64,000 nt of DNA, taken from positions 17,452,476 through 17,516,475 of the forward strand of contig OZ059894.1 in NCBI GenBank assembly GCA_964057225.1, given 5' to 3'. This DNA comes from Auanema rhodensis (Eukaryota > Nematoda > Chromadorea > Rhabditida > Rhabditidae). Below the pieces are notes generated by a model. The model did not search any database. It was not told the origin of the DNA and saw only the letters and a list, made by a program, of their open reading frames with translations. A program made the translations under genes and the position numbers. Of this stretch, positions 22,132-35,623 are shown piece after piece (the first letter of the stretch is position 1; each line of letters starts with the position of its first letter).

Positions 22132-25100
22132 ATGAGGCGCTGGATAGCGCTTCTTCTCGCACTTGTGGCTGTAGCACATGGTAAGATCTAGTTAATTTTT
22201 ATAAAAATTATAAACTATTTTCTATTTTAGCCACTGTCGATCCCTGTAAACGTCAGCCATTCAGAGGGAGATGTCCTTCCGTAGAAGGAGCTCCACCAAA
22301 ACGCAGTCAATTTGTTCTTAGATACTATGCAAGAAACGGAGAATGTGTCAGTTATCCATACGGTATGTATCTTCTTTTTCTTCTTTTCAAATATAATTTC
22401 AAATAAATCAAATCTTCAATAATGCTTCTAAGCTTAATCCATTCATCTCGAACATTTTTTTCACAATATAATCAATTAGCGTAGTATAAACGATTATTTA
22501 TACAACCTGAAGATGTAAGTGGAAATATCAAGTTTGAGCTTAATTGCTGAAAGAAAGAAGATTTATAATGCAAATTCTAGCGATTTTTCGTTTTCATCAC
22601 TCTGTCATGAACTCTTTTTTCCTCTATACCGAATTATCTTATGCGCATCATTTGACAACGAGACGACAACGTTTGAAGAAGGAAATCTGGGTTACTAGGC
22701 GATTTTTGCCGATTTGATGTTTTCTTGAAGAACAAGCAAACGATATCGTTTTTCGGTTAAATGACGATGACCGGTTGAATAAAACGATTGATTATCATGT
22801 GAGAACATCTATCGAACATTCCCTTTCAATACCTTCTTATAGGTTTATCGTTTTGTCTTGAAAAGCATATGAGATTAGAAAGATATATGAGAAATCCATC
22901 ATTTGATTCAGAGAAAACTTGAATTTTCTTTTTCAGGACACTGTGCTTCTGACTCGACTGAACCTCAATTGTATAGATACAAGGAAGAGTGCGAGGATGC
23001 TTGCATCACTTCACCACCAGCCAATCTAGGATCTCCTAAGGACGGTTTCGATCAAACTTATGGAACTCTTGCCCCAACTAAAGAAACAGAAGCTGCAACT
23101 ACTGTTGAAGAGGTAAGCAACAAGCACGATTAATTGAAAAGCACCTTTATGGCATGATTTATCTCATATTTCTCATTAATATTGTTTTACTTGCTCTATT
23201 TTCTTTTGGAGAACACACTAAATTTCTATTCAAATGAAATTGCATGAATTCATCATAGGCACCATCCACCACAAGATCCACCACTACCACAACCACCACT
23301 ACCACAACCACAACTACCACAACTCAAGCTCCAACCACTGAGGCTCCCACCACGGAAGCTCCTACCACCGAAGCTCCCACTACTAAAGCCCCAACCACTG
23401 AAGCTCCAACCACTGAAGCTCCAACCACTGAAGCTCCAACCACCAAAGCCCCAACCACTGTAGCACCAACCACTGTAGCCCCAACGACTGTTGCTGCAAC
23501 AACCGAAGCTACAACAACTGAAGCTCCTACGACCGAAGCTCCAACTACCCCAAAAACTGAAGTTCCTTCCACTGAAGCCGTAGTTGAGATCAAAACTACC
23601 CCAAGCACTACCCCAACTACTACTGAAGCAGTAACTGAGATTCAAACCACGGAAGCTCTCAAGGAATCTACTGAAACATCGACTGAAGATATCACTCCAG
23701 AGGCTACTTTAACCACTTCCTCTGAATCTGATGAATCATCAACTGAATCAACTACCGAAGAAACTTCAGCTGAAACTGTTGTATCGCATGTTGAAACTTC
23801 ATCTAGCACTGAAACACCACTTGTTGAAAAGAAGATTGAAAAACTTCCTGTTCTTCAGAGAGTTGAAGCTACTTCCCCAACAACAACTACCACTACAACC
23901 ACATCAACTACTGAAGCTCTTCCAAATACTCCAGCTCCACGCACCGGTAAGAAAAGCGTACACAATGCTTATCAACATTCTCTTTTTCAGATTGCGAACG
24001 CCGTCGTGCTGCCGCTTCTTCTTCTAAGATTCGCGGAGGATTTGTTCCAGTTTGCAAAGGAAATGGAGGTTTTGAGCCACTTCAGTGTGAACTTGATGGC
24101 CGTCAATGTTTCTGCGTAGACGATAATGGAATTGAAATTGCTAACAGTCGTACTCATAACGGCGTAAAGCCAGATTGTGCTAGTAAGTTAACATGTTCTC
24201 TTCTTCGTAATTCAAGTTTGTGTGTTTTGCAGTGATTGAGGCTGCTGTTCGTCCACGTGTTCAGGAATGTACTGGCGATTTCGAACGCGGACCATGTGCT
24301 TCTCATATGGAGCGTTGGCATTACGCTGAAGCTGAGCAAAAGTGCAAACAGTTCTCTTATTCTGGATGTGGAGGAAATGGAAATAACTATGAAACTGAAA
24401 GAGACTGCATGAACCGTTGTGCCCCATTGAGTTCAGCTCCTAAGTGTGCCAAGGGAGAGCCATTACTCAGCAAACAAGGATCTGTTATCAACTGTGCCAA
24501 GACTGAATGCCCATCTGGATACAAGTGCAATGTCGGTCAAACCGTTAGTATCTGTTGCCCAGAAGCTGAGAAGAACGGTAAATCATTGAGTTTTGTAAAT
24601 TATTTATTTTATAATTTCAGTCGGACTTCAACAAATTGCTCCTGTTGGAGATGTTTGTAAGCTTGACAAAGAACGTGGTCCATGTGATAAGTATGAACTT
24701 CGATTCTACTTCAATGCTGAAACCAAGGAATGCAAGTATTTCTTCTGGGGAGGATGTGAAGGAAACGGAAACAACTTCGAGACCATTGAATCTTGCGAAA
24801 CCACTTGTGGAATTGCCAAGAGTAATACTTAGATATTAAAATTGTGATTTTACGCACCTCGAATTTAGGCCGTGGAACTACCCGTCATCCAACTCCAAGA
24901 ACTACTCAAGGATTCAGAATCAACCAGAACGGTGATAGAACTGAGCCAACAACTGTTTCGTAAGTTTAAACATGATTGAAAGAATAGTTGAAAGAGTATG
25001 TTTCTAGTACCACTCCATCTACAACTGTAACTACTCCTCGCCATCACCAAGCTCCTACCGCTACTACTCATGCCCCAACCCCACGTACTACCAGACGTCC

Positions 25101-28100
25101 AACTACTGAAGCTCCAACTGACGACGATGATGTTATCGTTTCCAATAGAAACAACAACTTCCAATCTCACCCAGTTGCTCCAGTTAACCCAGCTATACTT
25201 CTGGAAGGTAGTGATCTGTCTGAAGCTGCTGCCGACGGTAATTCGCTTTCTGTAACACACTTACCACCATTTTCACGCTGCCTAAGCGCACATCACTTTT
25301 CTTAAACTTTCCTAACTTCATATAAGAAGAACTGAATAATACTTTTCATTTTCGAATATAAAACTATTTCTCTAGGAATTCAATAGAAATAGAAATATAT
25401 TATATAAGTAGCTAATTGAATCTTATGCTAGTTTCATTAAAGCTCAAGAAGATGATCTATCTCTTCTATTTCTTCAAAGTCAGATTGTGGAAAAGAAAAC
25501 CTTGGTTTGCAAACAATTCAAAATCTCTTCTTTTTTCCAATTTAACCTAATACTAATTATATTTCTTATAATAATATAATCTTTGCTCTAAAATATAAGC
25601 TCTTTTGTCCTTTGTATTCAACTTTTTCAAAGTCAAATGTAATATACTACTTCACAAAGCACATATGCACTATATTCACTTACATATATATTTCTAATCA
25701 TAATTTAAACATATATAACTTATTTATAATATATTTAGTTAACCGTTGTGTACATCCACGTGATACAGGATCATGCGGTGGACAATTTGTTAGATGGTAT
25801 TGGGATGAAGAAAGAAAGGTAAGGGAAAATAAAAGAAAAACATATAAAACACAACCGCGCAAATCAATTTGTCTGAACAAAATGAATAGTCACGTGAAAA
25901 TTCTGTGAACTCATTAGCATAATATTGAATAATTAATTTAATATTATGTGTTACTTCTATATATAACATATTCAATAAACTTTAAATTCTGATTTTATTT
26001 CAGACTTGTGATGTTTTCACTTATTCCGGATGTCAAGGAAATGGAAATAACTTTGCCAGCCGCGAAGAATGTCTTGCTATCTGCCACAAAGAAAGTAAGT
26101 AAAACCATATAAACTATATGAACTATATTTATATATTCATATATAATTATTTTCTTTATTCTGAATAACTTCAGATGCACCTGACTTTGCCAATGTCTGC
26201 CATCATGATGTTGATGCCGGAGAATGCAACGGTGTCTTCCAACGCTTCGCTTTCGATTCTGAATCCGGAGAGTGCCGTCCATTCACATATGGAGGATGCG
26301 GTGGAAACGGAAATAACTTCGCTACAATGGTTGAATGCCGCAGCAGATGTCAAGTTAAAGTTCAAGCTGTTGCCCCTGTCCCATCCAAGCCACTTGTTGT
26401 TCCAACTAATCTCTGTGACCATAACATTGATGTTGGAGAGTGTACTGGTGTATTCGTTCGTTTTGGATTTGACAAGGAAAGCAACGATTGTCGTCAATTC
26501 ACATATGGAGGATGCGGAGGAAATGGAAACAACTTTGCTTCGATCTTGGAATGCCGCAATGTTTGCGTCAAGAAGGCTTGCCCACAAGTTAGCGCTACTT
26601 GCGATATGTCTCGTTGCCAGATTGTTGAAGACCAAAACGGTTGTCCATTCTGTAGCTGCTCTCCTGTTAAGCAACCACTTCCACCAGTTCCAACTCACTG
26701 TCCATTAATTGACGAAACTTCTTGCCGCGAACCATGTCTTCTTATCAATAACCGACGTGGATGTCAAGAGTGTGTCTGTCCAAAGCCAACTCATACTACC
26801 AACGCTCCTCTTCCACCTACTGAGCAATCTATTTTCGGTAGCCCACCCGGACATCAAGGACGTACTCCATCAACTCCAGTTAACATTGGACCTCCATCTT
26901 CTGCTACTCATATTGCCCCACCATCACCTAACTCTATTGTCAGAGCTCGTATGTTAACAACTAATAATTTAAATTTTCTAATATCAATTCTATTCAGACG
27001 ATGTAAAGACTGTTGCTACAGCTCAAAAAACATCCGAAATTGAGAATAGCCGTCCATTCATTCCACCAACCTTGAATGCTGAGCTTAACGAGAAATGTCT
27101 TCAACCAGTTGTAAGTACAACTTTTATCTTTCAACAACTCTTAACTCTTTAAATATCATTTTTAAGGAGGTTGGACCATGTAAGAACTTTGTTGATCGTT
27201 GGTTCTTCTCTAGCGATGATGGAACTTGTCGTCCATTCAAATACGGAGGTTGTGCTGGAAACCGTAACCACTTCTTCACTCAAAAGGAATGCGAGATTCA
27301 CTGTGCCCGTTTCTTACGTAAGTCACTTCTACAATTACTTTCCGTTTTCCTATTCTTCTCCTTATTTTTTTACCTGAAAGCCGGACATACATAGCTGAAA
27401 ATCATTATAAACCTATGTATTTTCATTTTCTATGAGATAATTTCATCTCCGGCTTTCATGGTACTAACTAGGCGATTTCAGTTGCATGAGTGGCTTTTTG
27501 GTTGTTGTTGCAGATTTTATGTTACACAATTGCGTTGCAAAAACAAAAAAATGCTTATAAAAAGATAAAGACTAATTCAAAACTAACCATGATGAATGAA
27601 AAGAAAGAGAAACTTCTCTCCCTCCCACACCTCCTCCCAATATATTAACTCTGCATGTTCTGTATGTGTGCTTCTGGCACCATAAACCCATATGTGTTTG
27701 AAAATAAGAATAAGGAATGAAAGAGCAGCTTTATCTACTATTCTATACTTTAAGTTTACACCTGATTCAGTTATCTGATAGTTCAAGTGTTGTTATTACG
27801 CGAATGTCTTCTATACTACAAGTTCTATTCGTCTGCTAGATGTTAGCTTCAGCTTCGTCTTTCTTTCTGTTTCCAAGCTTTATCTGTTGTATGTTCATAC
27901 TTGTTGCTCTTGTTACCTGAAAAGGAACAAGACCTCAAGCACTCAGACCACAGTCGAATCAGCACAACTAGGCAGCTTTTTAGGTTCGCTTACAAGCGAG
28001 AACTCCGCCAATTCTCATGTGCATGACAGTCTTCCATCCCTCAAAAACTGGGTGTATCATGTGGAAGCAACTCACCGTCCTTTGCCTGAACAACCACATC

Positions 28101-31100
28101 TCACGACACCACAACCTGTACCAGCTCCAGTTTATACAACCGTCAGATCGATAGATCAGATTTCGATTGTTTCGGATTCTAACACTCCTGCCTTCACTTC
28201 TCCACATCAACCTGTTCGCCAGCCTAACTTTGAGCTACCTTTTGAGATCCCATCACGACTAAGAGCTCAAGCTGCAACTAATTTCAATAATGTCGGTCAA
28301 GGAGAGCTTCAAAATTTCCCAGAAACCTATGAAGTTAAAAACACCTTGATCAAGAAACAAGCTCATTCCGTTCCAACATTGGATAACGTTGATAAGATTC
28401 AACCAGTTCCAAGACTTCAGCAAAATACTCAAGTTCACGAAGAGCAACATAGACCACAAGGAGAAAGACCACTACCACATCCAACCAGACAAATAATTCA
28501 AATTCATCACATCAACCACAAAGTTGCTCCAGCAGAAACTTCTCAGATTGTACAAGAAAAACGACCAAATCCCCAGTTTTCTACTCCAAAACAACATAAT
28601 CATACACCACAAGAATTCGAGAGTACAACTCATGTTAGAGTTCCAATACCCTCTAACATTCCAAGAGAGCAAGAAACTGAAGTCGTACAAACAACTCGTC
28701 CAAGAATCAATGTTGAAGCACCAAATACTCCCGTATCAGTTAACAGCCATATTGGACATCGTCAAACGATTCATTCTGAACCTCGTCGACCAATCCCTCG
28801 TCGTCAGGAAGGCGCAAACTTGGAACAAGCACAATACCCAATTCCTCTCAACCGTCCAGCTGCTCCAACTTATCCCATGTCTCATGTCGATAATTACGAT
28901 CCATCTCGTAATCCTAATCTTGAAGGGTTATCTCCACCAGTTGATCCAACTTACTTCACGTACAATTCTCAAAATCTCGGAGGTAGACGTCAGTTTGCTG
29001 TTAACAGCATACCTTTTGATCGTCGTCCACCACCACCACCGCCAGTTCCTCAAACCAACTTCGCTCCAAGACCAGTACAGCAAAACCAGCAAAACATACC
29101 TCCTATTGTAAGGCAACAACCCAGCAATCGTGCTGCTGCTCCAAGAGTTGGACCAATTCCAAACAAAAATCGTCCTCCCCAGCAGCCTCGCGATGAAGTT
29201 GATCTCCCTGTTGTTACAAGAAACCAGCCTACTACTCACGTCGAACAAGCCAATCAACAAGAGAGGTTGATTCCTTTCCAACAGCCAGTTCACGTTGTTG
29301 CTCCTCCACAAGAAAAAGCAACAACTCAGTTCGTACCGATGAGGCCAACACATCTCCGATTGGATACCGAGAACAAACCAGAACAGAAAAGGATCCAAAA
29401 ACCACATACTCAGGAACCGGTTAGACAACAAAGCAATCCACCACAAGAACATCCTCGTCAAGACAAAAATACAGCATGGAACCAAGGAGTTCGTAATGCT
29501 GTTAATGTTCCACAGCCTGCATCTACTGTTGAACGTCTTGCTCAATCAAACACTATTCCTGGAATCCGAATCAATAGAACTCAGACAATCGATTTGACAA
29601 TAAATGCACGACAATCATCACCAAACATGGATGAATTCCATCAACGATCAAAGGAATTCCAAAAGCACGTGCTGCCATTCATGGATGCAGCTCGCAGTGC
29701 TTTTGAGAGTTACCGTAACGGAACACCTATCACAAAGAAAGCCTTCATGCATGAACAACAACAGTTCCCATCCAATGCTCCACAACTCGTTGTACCTGAT
29801 CAGAGACCACGTAAGCTTCACGAATTATCTGATTCTGTTGATATGCCCTTGTTTATGCTTCCACCACCACAGCATCATTCAGCACTACCATCACAAAATG
29901 CACATTCAGATTCTTTAAATACAAAACTAGCACGTCCTTTGGACTCTTTACCAGCACGAAATACTAGCCTGAATGCACGTCGCACGTTATCTAACTTACC
30001 ACTTGACAATTTCCCAGCTGCAATGCAGCAAATTAACCAAACCCTACAGGCTCTCTTGCCTTCAGAATCTAATCCGAATGTCGTGTCTAACAACCGAGTA
30101 CCGCAAGCATCGGTAGTCATTGCATCAACAACTAGAAAGCCAATCGCAGCAATGACTTTGTTCAACCCTTCACCAACTCCTTCCGATCGCCATATTCAGG
30201 CAATCATTCGTGATATGCTTACAGAAGAACCAGACAGCCTCTCATCCGAAGAAGAAGAGTTCAACGAGGACGAAGAAGAAGCTACCTTCGCTGGACGTCG
30301 ACGGCCAATTGTTGCTGGTGTCAGCCAGCACTCTGAACCCGTTCCATTGCCTGTAGATAACTACAAGTCCCCTGATCCAGTACTTCGTGGAAACCTTCCA
30401 TCTCCTTATGGTAAGAAGGAGAACACGGCTCTGCCTGTTCTCCAAGCAAGCACTCTGGAAGTCATGACACCATCTGGCTCCGCCAGTCATCCCGCTATTA
30501 TCACCACACAGGGATATAAGATTTCCACCACGACTGCTTCCACCACTACCTCCACGAAGACACCTTCCACCACTACAACAGAGTCTTCTACCTCTACTGC
30601 CTATGTTACTGAACCAGCACGCACTCAGACCCCTTCTAGCACTCCTTCTGCCTCTACAATCACATCTGTCAGTTCCACTTCATCACCTGTTTCTCCAGAT
30701 GCTTCAACCTCTACTTCTGCTCCAGTTACTTCAACTACAAAAGCCACGCCAACCACTGTTGTCGTCACAAGCACTACGAGCACAACAAGCACCACGAGCA
30801 CAACTGCTGCTCCAACCACTACTGAAGCGCTGGAGAAGCTTCAGCTCCCAATCGACAAAGAGATTGTGGAATCATCTAAATTTTCCAACGAAAAGGTTTT
30901 AAAGATTACTGATGAAGAACAGACCTTTGAAGAAACCGCAGTCGAAGAGAGCGAAGAGGAAAAGATTGATGAGCACAAATCAGCTTTGAAAAAGGTTGAA
31001 ATCGGAATTAAGCACCGTATCTCTGTCACCGCATCAACTTCTATTCCTGTCTCTTCCACTACAACCACAACCACAACCACTCCCACAACCACTACTTCTA

Positions 31101-34100
31101 CTTCTACTTCTACTTCTACTTCTACCACTTCCACTACCACAGCTGCTCCAGTTAAGGAAGAGCAAAATGAAGACGAAGAAGAGGAAGAGGAAATTCAAGA
31201 TGTGCATGTTGCACAAACTGTTGTTCCAACCACCGTCACAACTCCAGTTATCACCAGAGCTGCACGACTCAGCACCACAACTGTGGCCAGCACGACGGCT
31301 CAAGTTTCTACTTCTACTTCTACTTCTACCACAGCCTCTCCTTCTACAACTACTGCACAAGCTACTCAGCTCAACTCTGACGAATCTGATTCAGATGAGG
31401 TAGCTGCACCAGCCGCTATCCCAATCAATGCTGCCGGAGTATCACACTTCGAGCCTAAGCATGAAGATGAAGTACTTAACCCTGATCTCAGCGTTGGCCG
31501 TGAGCCAATCCCAACTGGACCAGTCGGAATCGGAAGAAACCTCGAGCCACTTGATCTTGATGGACTCGGTAGTTTAAATTTATCAGTAAATATAAAATAA
31601 AAATTATTTCCAGAAGAGCCAACTACCATTGTTCCAGCTAAAAAGGCAACCGGATTCACTGCAGTAGCTCCACCAGCTCCACCAGCTCCAGCCCAAATAA
31701 ACCCCAGCGTTCACACACTTCGCTCAGATTCATTTGACTCTCATGTTGTTTGCGCCTTATCACCAGAGACTGGACCATGTACTAACTACGTTCAAAGATG
31801 GTTAGTCATTTGTTTATTTTGAATTTTCGATAATTTAATGAATTTTATTCAGGTTCTTCAACGCTCAAAGTCTTCAATGCGAGCAATTCTCTTTCGGTTC
31901 CTGCGGTGGAAATCAAAACAACTTCGCCGACAGAACAACTTGCGAGCTTAAATGCATGAGCGGTAAGTTAGATTTAAAAAAACTCATAATTTTGAAAACC
32001 TCATATGATTTTTCTTTATTTTCAGCTCAAGGACCAGTTACTTCTCAAGTTCCAGAACGTTGCTCATACGATAAGGATCCAGGAGTCGGACATGGATACA
32101 ACGTCAAGTGGTACTTCAACATGAAGAATTTACGCTGTGAGCAATTCGTCTATGAAGGACAAGGAGGAAACAGCAACCAATTCGAAACTTTGAGTGATTG
32201 TGAAAGATTCTGCGTTCCTCAGCCACGCAGTCCTTCCGCTAGCAAGCCAGCTGTTGCTCTTCCAACATCAACTACTACTCTCGCTACTGCTGCTCCTACT
32301 ACCGCTCCAACCACTCCAGCTGCTCCAACCACCAAGATTCCAGCTTCTCATTCTCTACGTCCTCTCCCAGAACAGCCAATCAATATTGCTATCAATGAAG
32401 ACGAAAACATCGAAGACATCGATAACACCGAAGACTATGATAGTTCAGAGGAAGACGAACATAGCCTCCCATCTCCATCCATCGTTGCGACCGGCCCAAC
32501 TGCTCCACAAGGACTTCCAGAAGTTGCCCCAACTACTGATATCAAGCCACCAGCTCACGCCGCTAAGACTGTAACTCAGGAAGATGTTGAAGCCGAGACT
32601 ATCAAGGAACATAATGCTAACAAAGATAAGAACTACAAAGCAGAACCAATTGCTTTCCAAGATCCATCATCCGTAGATGAAAGCCTTCCTCGTGTAGGAC
32701 CAAGTCCACCAATGAAAGTTGATTACCAAACTGGACAAGTTGTAAGTTTATATATGCAAATGCTATGTTCAACATAATTTTCTTCAGAACCCAGTTGCCA
32801 GTGGAATTAAGATTTTCCCAGAAGGACGTATCGCTGTTGATAAGACCAGTACGTTCTAATCATTGTCTTAACGAACATATGCTATTTTACTTCAGAGTTT
32901 ACCGAAGAAGATGGAGCCGCTCGTCAGAACCTTCCATCCTGCCCTAATAGTCTTCAAGAAATGAGATATGCTGATGGACGCCCAGTTATGTGCTTGCCAG
33001 GAAAGAACCAATGTCCAGACAAATCTGTCTGCTACTTCAATGGAATCGACTTCTTCTGCTGTCCAAATATTGAAGATCCATATGATAAGCATGTCTTTGG
33101 AGGATATGATGGTGAAGAAACCAAGCACGGTTACAAAATCTTTGGACCACTTCGTGTTCGCCGTTTGATGGATGAAGTTCCTCTTAGAACTAAGAGACAG
33201 ACTACTATTGACCGTGCATTCAACACAGTTCCAGTTAGCTTTAGCATTGATTCCGTGATTGCCCCACTTAGATTTGATGGTATATAAGATTTATTGTAGT
33301 ATTAATCATATATTTATATTATTTTTAGCTGAAAAGCCACGTGCTATCAGTCGTGCTGCTCGTATGCGCAAGCCCTCTGCTCCACAACACGGTAATCCAA
33401 TGTGCCTTCTTCCTTTAGCTAAGGGAGAATGCGAGGAAGCTCATCTCAGGTATAATTCATGTTAGATTCAATTTCATAAACTTAATTATTCAGATACTAT
33501 TATGACCGTGAGAGTGATTCCTGTCGCCTCTTCCACTATTCTGGCTGCGAAGGCAACGCCAACAACTTCGGATCCCTTGAAGACTGTCAACGTCTTTGTG
33601 TCCTCTCCGGACAGCCAGTTGTTCGTGCCCATAACACCGCTGTAACTCACGATATTGCCAAGCCAGTCATCCCAGCTGGACAATGCCCATCAGGAGCTCC
33701 ACTTGGTGGAAATGCTCCAGTTCTTTGTGGAAGTTCAACCGACTCTATTGGATGCCCTGAAGGATTTTACTGCCGCGCTGGCCCACCAGACGTTTGCTGC
33801 CCAGGACCAAACCCAGCAGGTTAAATTTATTTATATTGAACACTGTTAAATAATTATATTTTAAGAGCAAAAGAAGGAAGTTAGATTTGCACCAGAAACC
33901 CCTAAGGCTCATAGCCCACGTGGTTTCCGCAATGAACTTCTTACTTCAACCCCTATCTTCATGTGCCCTGATGCTTCTGATCCATTAATGGGAGAGAACC
34001 AAAAGCCACTTGTTTGTGGAGCTGGATTTGACGGAGTACAGATGTGTCCAAAGGGATATTATTGTGCTATCGACAATGTTAGCGGAAGTAAGTCAAATAT

Positions 34101-34961
34101 ATTATCTTAATAAGGCAAATCTTAAACTCCAACCGATTATAGGCAGATTATGCTGTTCCCTTCTTGGAAATGCTGAAAGAATTCCAAACCAACAAGTTAA
34201 TGCTCCATACTTCGGAAGACGTGTTTCTAATCCTGGAGAAGTAATCGAGCGTGGATCTCTTCCAGTTGATCAGGTTACTGATGCTCCAGCCCCAAGAGCT
34301 ATTCCTTCCGTCGATTTCGCCGGAATTGATGCTGTTGCTGAAAACACCAAGCCAGTTCACCCACCTGTTTCCGAGTCATCTGAAGAATATGAAGATGATG
34401 AAGAAGAGACTCCAGAGCATCTCCTTATGAAGCCACTAGGCCGTCATGAGAAGCTCCAACAATCTGGTAAGTGTTCATATATCACTTCAAATTCATTATT
34501 TCAATATTATAGCCGCTGCTGAATCTCCAAAGGCTAGTGATCTCGAATCAGAAGTTGTTAATATTGATATGCCAACTGACGCTCCAGTAGTCGTAGAAGA
34601 GGTCATCGAACCCAAAATTAACACCGCTGAAAAGTCCATCTGCCATATGAAGCCAACCGAGGGACGTGCTTGCCGTGAAGACGAGAAGCCTCCAAGAACC
34701 AACCTTCAATACTTCTACTCTGCTAAGGACAATCGTTGCAAACTCTATTTCTACAGGTAAGGATGATCCTCATTTGATTTTGTCACCAAAGAACTAACTG
34801 AAATAAAATTAAAATTTTCAGAGGATGCGGTGGAAACGAGAACCGATTTGAACGAAAAGCTGATTGCGAAGCTCTCTGTGTGGTAAGCATTTGAAAATCT
34901 TTTTTTTTAAGATTTCTTTGAATTATTTGACATTTTCTCATCATATTCATTTCAGAATTAA
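22132..34961 (+). CDS. mlt-11: Giant secreted multi-Kun­itz matrix protein, MLT-11-like
   Basis: Probable orthologue of C. elegans MLT-11, a secreted protease-inhibitor-type protein of the apical matrix needed for molting. Twenty-seven exons give 3219 residues with an exact frame. Order: signal peptide (exon 22132-22180, [17 protein letters not shown]); Kunitz 1 (22240-23010); Thr/Pro repeat (23259-23946); thyroglobulin type-1 domain (23993-24180, [14 protein letters not shown]); Kunitz 2; lustrin motif; Kunitz 3; Thr-rich linker; Kunitz 4-6; two antistasin-like repeats (26578-26792); Kunitz 7; a 3585-bp Pro/Gln/Ser/Thr-rich exon (27984-31568); Kunitz 8; Kunitz 9; lustrin motif; an RTKR furin site; Kunitz 10; two lustrin motifs; Kunitz 11 (34638-34882). 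The last exon (34956-34961) adds Asn and TAA; reading through the last donor instead also stops within four codons. An acceptor lies eight bases before the ATG. Domain content supports the family firmly; one-to-one orthology is inferred. Confidence 0.92.
23330..23560 (+). repeat. 15-bp coding repeat (E-A-P-T-T units)
   Basis: Within exon 4 of the Kunitz matrix gene, near-identical 15-bp units encode about fifteen E-A-P-T-T or related pentads ([10 protein letters not shown]). Such Thr/Pro repeats are common O-glycosylated spacers. The block can change length by slippage or unequal exchange. Confidence 0.85.
27984..31568 (+). other. 3.6-kb mucin-like exon of the Kunitz matrix gene
   Basis: One exon, open over 1195 codons, encodes a Pro/Gln/His/Arg-rich part followed by an acidic stretch and then several Ser/Thr blocks ([12 protein letters not shown]). 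Its acceptor phase fits exon 14 (27167-27317) and its donor phase fits exon 16. It has no Cys-rich domain, so it is a disordered, probably glycosylated spacer between Kunitz 7 and 8. Its length is a multiple of three, so skipping it would keep the frame. Confidence 0.8.
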
Positions 34962-35623
34962 TTTGAGTTCACTAGATTTCCTTCTAATGCCTATCACGAG
35001 TATGTCCGCTTTCTCAGTTACAGAAACATCAGCTTATTATAATTAGCATAATACTTTTTTTAAATTAATTTTAATTAATTGTTTTCTTATTATTTGAATA
35101 GTTTTCAAACAAAAAACCAACCATTCCATAAGCGCACTGGCTTCAAAATTATCAAATTTAGTTCTTTGCCTGCGGCGCTTTACAAATCGTGTACCAAAAA
35201 TTGTTCTTTGAGTTCCTTGTTTGCATAAGTTATTTTTTTTAATTAATTCTAATAAGATAGATTAATAATATCTAATTTTCCTCAAAATTCTATGTGCAAT
35301 TTTTGTTTTTCATATGATAAATCATTTGAAAGCTATATTATATAATATATTTGATTACAACTGGATCACATTGCAACATCAAACTTAAATTGAAATAATA
35401 CTCTATATATTCTTATTTTTTTTCTTTTTTCATCTCAATATTAATTAAAATAATAGAAAAATATTTATTTTAAAAATACTAAATAGATATTTAATAGCAT
35501 GATATACATGTATACATATGACTAGAAATGTTTGAAAGATAACCCGGAATAATTACAGATACGAATCGAATTTCAAGAATATTTTCTATGAACAATAGAA
35601 AGTAATCTAATTAATTGAATAGT
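34962..35623. other. Convergent intergenic region
   Basis: About 660 bp of AT-rich DNA between the 3' ends of the Kunitz matrix gene (+) and the SLC46-like gene (-). No exon is seen. It must hold both polyadenylation sites. A slightly GC-richer patch occurs near 35120-35220. Confidence 0.5.

Noticed and set aside
23253-23645. Minus-strand frame rich in Gly, Ser, Trp and Phe that looks like a silk-type repeat protein.
   Set aside because: It is the antisense of the E-A-P-T-T coding repeat.
28524-31403. Several long open frames on both strands inside the mucin-like exon.
   Set aside because: They are shadows of the low-complexity coding frame, which alone matches the flanking splice phases.
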